From Glandiceps talaboti (Eukaryota > Hemichordata > Enteropneusta > Spengelidae): 13,500 bases of DNA. The stretch covers positions 14,996,194 through 15,009,693 of the forward strand of contig NC_135552.1 in NCBI RefSeq assembly GCF_964340395.1, written 5' to 3'. This document shows positions 12,042 through 13,500 of the stretch, piece by piece (the stretch's first letter is position 1; each line of letters opens with the position of its first letter). Made by a program: the position numbers and the translations under genes. A model generated the notes under the pieces. It made no database searches. It saw only the letters and a program-made list of their open reading frames with translations, and was not told the DNA's origin.

Positions 12042-12747
12042 ACTTTCGGTATAGCTATAGTTGCTGACGTCATAATTGTTTGTGTACGACGTCTCCTAAG
12101 TGCGAATACATGATAGATTGAAAGATATTGACACTGAACGGATCTACATGAACGTGTTTGTCACCTGGGTTTATGTCAATACCAACGTTGCTAACTTTTC
12201 CTGCCATGTTCCTTGGGACACTGGGTTCTATTTCCGTTTGGCCAATTCGTTTACTTCCGGGTATAAATGTACTCGACTCCATTTTCTTTGGAAAGGCAAA
12301 CGCTGTCGTTTCTTCATCTATAAAAATAAGGAAACGTGTAGATCAAAGCCTGAATTGTTCAACAAATGTATGTGGTTGTTTTATTTTCATGTTTCCTGTC
12401 ATATCTATTGATTTCAATTTTCCTTTGTTCACATAGTCGCTAAATAACTTTCGATACTTGGGCTCACAATTGTTCTTACAACCAACTTCTTTCTGCAAGG
12501 GCCTGTGAGTGGGTGGGCCTTCCCACGCAAAAGAACTCGGGGTTAGAGACGAGATCACACGGACATGAATAAAGACATTTGAAACTGTTTTTGAGTATCT
12601 CTAGAAATGTAACTTGTTTTATAGTGTTACCTAGACAACGTCTTCTGGTATCATCTAACTGCATTATACTGAGTGCCACACCTGCCATGTCCAGTGACGT
12701 CATCAGATGGCCTGCGTATACCCTCTCCACGACAACGCCCTTGTTTT
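7384..12747 (-). CDS. TKFC: TKFC/DAK-like dihydroxyacetone kinase, C-terminal eight exons (5' end outside window)
   Basis: Gene-level entry. In animals this family phosphorylates dihydroxyacetone and glyceraldehyde with ATP and also forms cyclic FMN from FAD. It acts in the cytosol, in fructose and triose metabolism. Joining 12747-12631, 12317-12165, 11798-11664, 9745-9642, 9447-9344, 8348-8315, 8044-7952 and 7542-7384 gives 298 residues without a stop. Residues 1-50 are the end of the DhaK domain (Leu-Asp-Glu-Glu-Thr-Thr at 38-43). A linker follows to about 90, then a complete DhaL domain. DhaL hallmarks are the Mg-binding Asp cluster (Asp117, Asp122, Asp124 within [11 protein letters not shown]), the GGASGALYG loop (164-172), the GDRTMLD motif (211-217), and GRASY (263-267) with QPDPGA near the end. 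All junction phases agree. Oddity: the usual GDGD is GDND. The DhaK start and active-site His lie beyond 13500. Family assignment is firm; the exact orthologue name is inference. Confidence 0.95.
7668..7908. repeat. CATC/CATT tetranucleotide array (last intron)
   Basis: Degenerate CATC units to about 7756, a block of CATT units to about 7796, then CATC units to 7908, nearly pure from about 7824. It fills over half of the 409-base last intron of the TKFC-like gene and ends about 44 bases from the donor of the preceding exon. Plus-strand frames here (Ile-His-Pro-Ser) are artefacts. Confidence 0.96.
7952..8044 (-). CDS. TKFC: TKFC-like exon: variable DhaL helix
   Basis: 93 bases, 31 codons, phase 0 at both ends. 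The acceptor is CATTTCTAG, the donor AAG|GTAACA. Begins [15 protein letters not shown], so that GDRTM-LD is restored across the junction, and ends FEKAVK. A CATC array lies in the intron just downstream. Confidence 0.94.
8315..8348 (-). CDS. TKFC: TKFC-like 34-base microexon with GDRTM motif
   Basis: Only 34 bases. Acceptor TTTTTTCAG, donor ATG|GTAAGT. Encodes [11 protein letters not shown], the strongly conserved Tyr-Gly-x-Ala-x-Pro-Gly-Asp-Arg-Thr-Met stretch of the family. Removing it would shift the frame. It is too short for most open-frame searches. Confidence 0.95.
8439..8487. repeat. TTTA microsatellite
   Basis: About twelve TTTA units with one TACTTA interruption, inside the intron 8349-9343 of the TKFC-like gene. 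The rest of that intron up to 8906 holds no recognisable feature. Confidence 0.93.
8907..9154. repeat. 248-bp imperfect palindrome in intron
   Basis: Left arm 8907-8975 and right arm 9084-9154 are reverse complements at roughly nine of ten positions, with gaps of one and three bases. Shared blocks include CCTGAAACAAA and GCTACATTTTAT. The 108-base spacer contains a further direct copy (8997-9035) of the inner part of the left arm (8950-8984). No transposase and no clear target-site duplication are visible. It may be a non-autonomous foldback element, or an inverted duplication made at a replication error. In the pre-mRNA it would form a long hairpin. Confidence 0.85.
9344..9447 (-). CDS. TKFC: TKFC-like exon: DhaL helical core
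   Basis: 104 bases between acceptor TTACAG and donor GTGAGT. Starts [13 protein letters not shown], directly continuing GGASGA of the previous exon as in family members, and includes [14 protein letters not shown]. It ends with two bases (AA) completed by the A of the next exon to Lys. Confidence 0.95.
9642..9745 (-). CDS. TKFC: TKFC-like exon: GGASGA loop
   Basis: 104 bases. The acceptor ATCCAG and donor GTAAGT are both good. The two leading bases GT join the G of the previous exon as GGT (Gly). The peptide ends in the Gly-Gly-Ala-Ser-Gly-Ala loop, which contacts nucleotide phosphates in DhaL structures. The number of residues from the Asp cluster to this loop matches human TKFC within one (from memory), so no exon is missing in the 1.9-kb intron between them. 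Confidence 0.95.
9746..10916. other. Unique part of large TKFC-like intron
   Basis: Part of the 1,918-base intron between the Asp-cluster and GGASGA exons. It holds two opposed open frames, plus strand from 10530 (about 115 codons before it runs into the simple repeat) and minus strand 10487-10266 (73 codons). Neither resembles a family I know. The plus frame has a short Asp-Met-Phe-Ile-Lys-Pro stretch that faintly recalls the end of copia-type polyproteins, but nothing else supports that. I treat both as non-coding. Confidence 0.5.
10917..11349. repeat. CATC then TACA array with higher-order duplication
   Basis: A short CATC run (10917-10933) and a link containing CTAGC lead into about 400 bases of TACA units. 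Variant blocks break the purity: TATACAC at about 11014, 11058 and 11188, and a longer block ACACATGCATACGCACAC at 11103 and again at 11241. The order TATACAC, pure run, ATGCATACGC therefore occurs twice, about 130 to 138 bases apart. Frames across it are artefacts. Confidence 0.96.
11664..11798 (-). CDS. TKFC: TKFC-like exon: DhaL helix and Mg-binding Asp cluster
   Basis: The acceptor is TTTCCCAAG and the donor GAGG|GTAAGT is strong. The exon carries the first helix of DhaL ([20 protein letters not shown]) and then [13 protein letters not shown]. The three Asp at spacings of five and two match the Mg-coordinating Asp of bacterial dihydroxyacetone kinases. Asn replaces the usual Gly between the last two. 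In-frame stops lie close upstream of the acceptor, supporting the exon boundary. Confidence 0.93.
11883..12039. repeat. CTGT/CCGT tract followed by TC microsatellite
   Basis: Tetranucleotides CTGT and CCGT (11883-11948) adjoin a TC run of 44 units (11952-12039). It lies in the 366-base intron between the linker exon and the first DhaL exon. On the transcribed strand it is a GA tract followed by ACGG/ACAG units. Confidence 0.96.
12165..12317 (-). CDS. TKFC: TKFC-like exon: DhaK tail and interdomain linker
   Basis: Begins after TTTTTATAG with the last conserved bit of DhaK (EETTAFAFP, equivalent to the Ala-Glu-Thr-Thr-Ala-Ala-Ala-Trp-Pro region of human TKFC). It continues into a poorly conserved linker rich in Ser, Lys and Pro. 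I place the donor at CCCAG|GTGACA because this gives phase 1, matching the next acceptor (split codon G|AG, Glu). An alternative donor GGAAAA|GTTAGC in phase 0 could pair with an alternative acceptor two bases inside the next exon, shortening the linker by ten residues. Without splicing the frame would read to a TGA at about 12070. Confidence 0.88.
12631..12747 (-). CDS. TKFC: TKFC-like exon: end of DhaK domain
   Basis: The most 5' exon in the window. The acceptor is TTCTGCAG, the donor CTAG|GTAACA; it enters and leaves in phase 1. The peptide ([20 protein letters not shown] and on to TRRRCL) aligns by memory with the segment of human TKFC that has a Val-Gly-Thr-Phe-Met-Ser-Ala-Leu-Glu-Met core, near the end of the substrate domain. 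The split codon at the 3' junction reads G|AT, Asp. It needs a further upstream exon, not seen within 12748-13500. Confidence 0.93.
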
Positions 12748-13500
12748 CTGCAGAATAGGAATAAATCGCATTATACCGGCAATAACTCAAACATGTGAAG
12801 ATGAAGAAAACAGAAATAATTGCCCCCGCTTTATTATAAAAGAGAGGGGGGGGTAACTATCAGATGCCGTAATTTATGTCAATTATACTGTACCTGTCAT
12901 ATCGTGTTTTACGTCGTATCATTTATGTGAACGGAAAAGTACATAATTACAGAGATCTTTTTTATCTCCAAATTCGTAGCTTTTAACTTTTAATTTGGGT
13001 AACAACCTCACATCAGTGTAACTACAATTTACATATTGTATAAAGAATTCGATGACATTACACTTGGACAAATCAACTGATCAGTTTTCGACTATATCCC
13101 TCCTCGGCTTCGTGTGATACCCGTGAGTTAATTAATCATTCACTTTTCACCCGTATCACCAATGGTGACCAGCGTGAGAAAAATTGCAAAATTTAACAAA
13201 ACCTAGAAATAACACTTTCTTTTTTCGTTAATTGTTGTTTCCCCTAGTCTAGTCGGGCATCTGTAAATATAATTTTACAGATTTATTAGTTTTTGTTTTA
13301 GTATTTCGTTTTTATATACTTTGTCGGCATCTTTCATTATTTAGTCTTGTTTCGTTTTCGACATCTTCATGTACACATGTAAATATGTAACTGTATTCTA
13401 TCATTTGTGTATCATTTATTTGTACGCCGTGTAATTAGTATATAGTTCTCTTAGTTTGCCAGAACCATGGACTAGATTAGTTTGAGGTACGTGATGAACT
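12748..13500. other. Intron or upstream flank of TKFC-like gene, no exon seen
   Basis: The preceding exon must start in phase 1 upstream of 12748, so this stretch should be intron. I found no candidate carrying the expected DhaK sequence (the Asn-Asn-Leu-Gly-Gly region) in any minus-strand frame. It contains a run of nine G residues near 12846 and a short inverted repeat at 13114-13159. Confidence 0.55.
13114..13159. repeat. Short inverted repeat (14-base arms)
   Basis: Arms GTGATACCCGTGAG (13114-13127) and TTCACCCGTATCAC (13146-13159) pair except at two inner positions and the last base, around an 18-base AT-rich spacer. It could be a short foldback element end or a chance hairpin. Confidence 0.6.

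Overview
This is a eukaryotic window, almost certainly from an animal. Its one recognisable gene is split by GT-AG introns, about 12% of the bases (my tally by eye) lie in simple-sequence repeats, and there are no prokaryotic operons or ribosome-binding sites. The intron sizes (about 0.2 to 1.9 kb), AT-rich non-coding DNA and heavy di- and tetranucleotide repeats would suit a marine invertebrate. I cannot name the species from the sequence.

Right half (7384-12747, minus strand): the last eight coding exons of a dihydroxyacetone kinase / triokinase-FMN cyclase homologue (TKFC/DAK). Read from high to low coordinates they are 12747-12631, 12317-12165, 11798-11664, 9745-9642, 9447-9344, 8348-8315, 8044-7952 and 7542-7384. 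All junctions have GT-AG borders and matching phases, and they give an uninterrupted 298-residue C-terminal part ending in TAG. It covers the tail of the DhaK (substrate) domain, the interdomain linker and the whole DhaL (ATP-binding) domain. The N-terminal exons lie beyond 13500. The introns hold most of the repeats in this half: a TACA array with an internal higher-order duplication, CATC/CATT and TTTA arrays, a GA/CT tract, and a 248-bp imperfect palindrome.

Left half (1-7383): no gene I can name. One exon-like block on the plus strand (1888-2039) has a good acceptor, a good donor and a 50-codon open frame, and its polypyrimidine tract is a long TC microsatellite. A weaker upstream partner (1009-1063) has compatible phase. 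The rest is AT-rich sequence with TA arrays (31-122, 4599-4724), a composite microsatellite block (3193-3698), and two G/C-tract elements (5362-5708 and 7043-7165) that share a short core motif and look like relics of one repeat family.

I found no rRNA, tRNA, CRISPR array, intact transposase or reverse transcriptase, and no convincing new biological system. The most useful results are the exon-level model of the TKFC-like gene, the unidentified plus-strand exon, the intronic palindrome and the paired G-tract elements.
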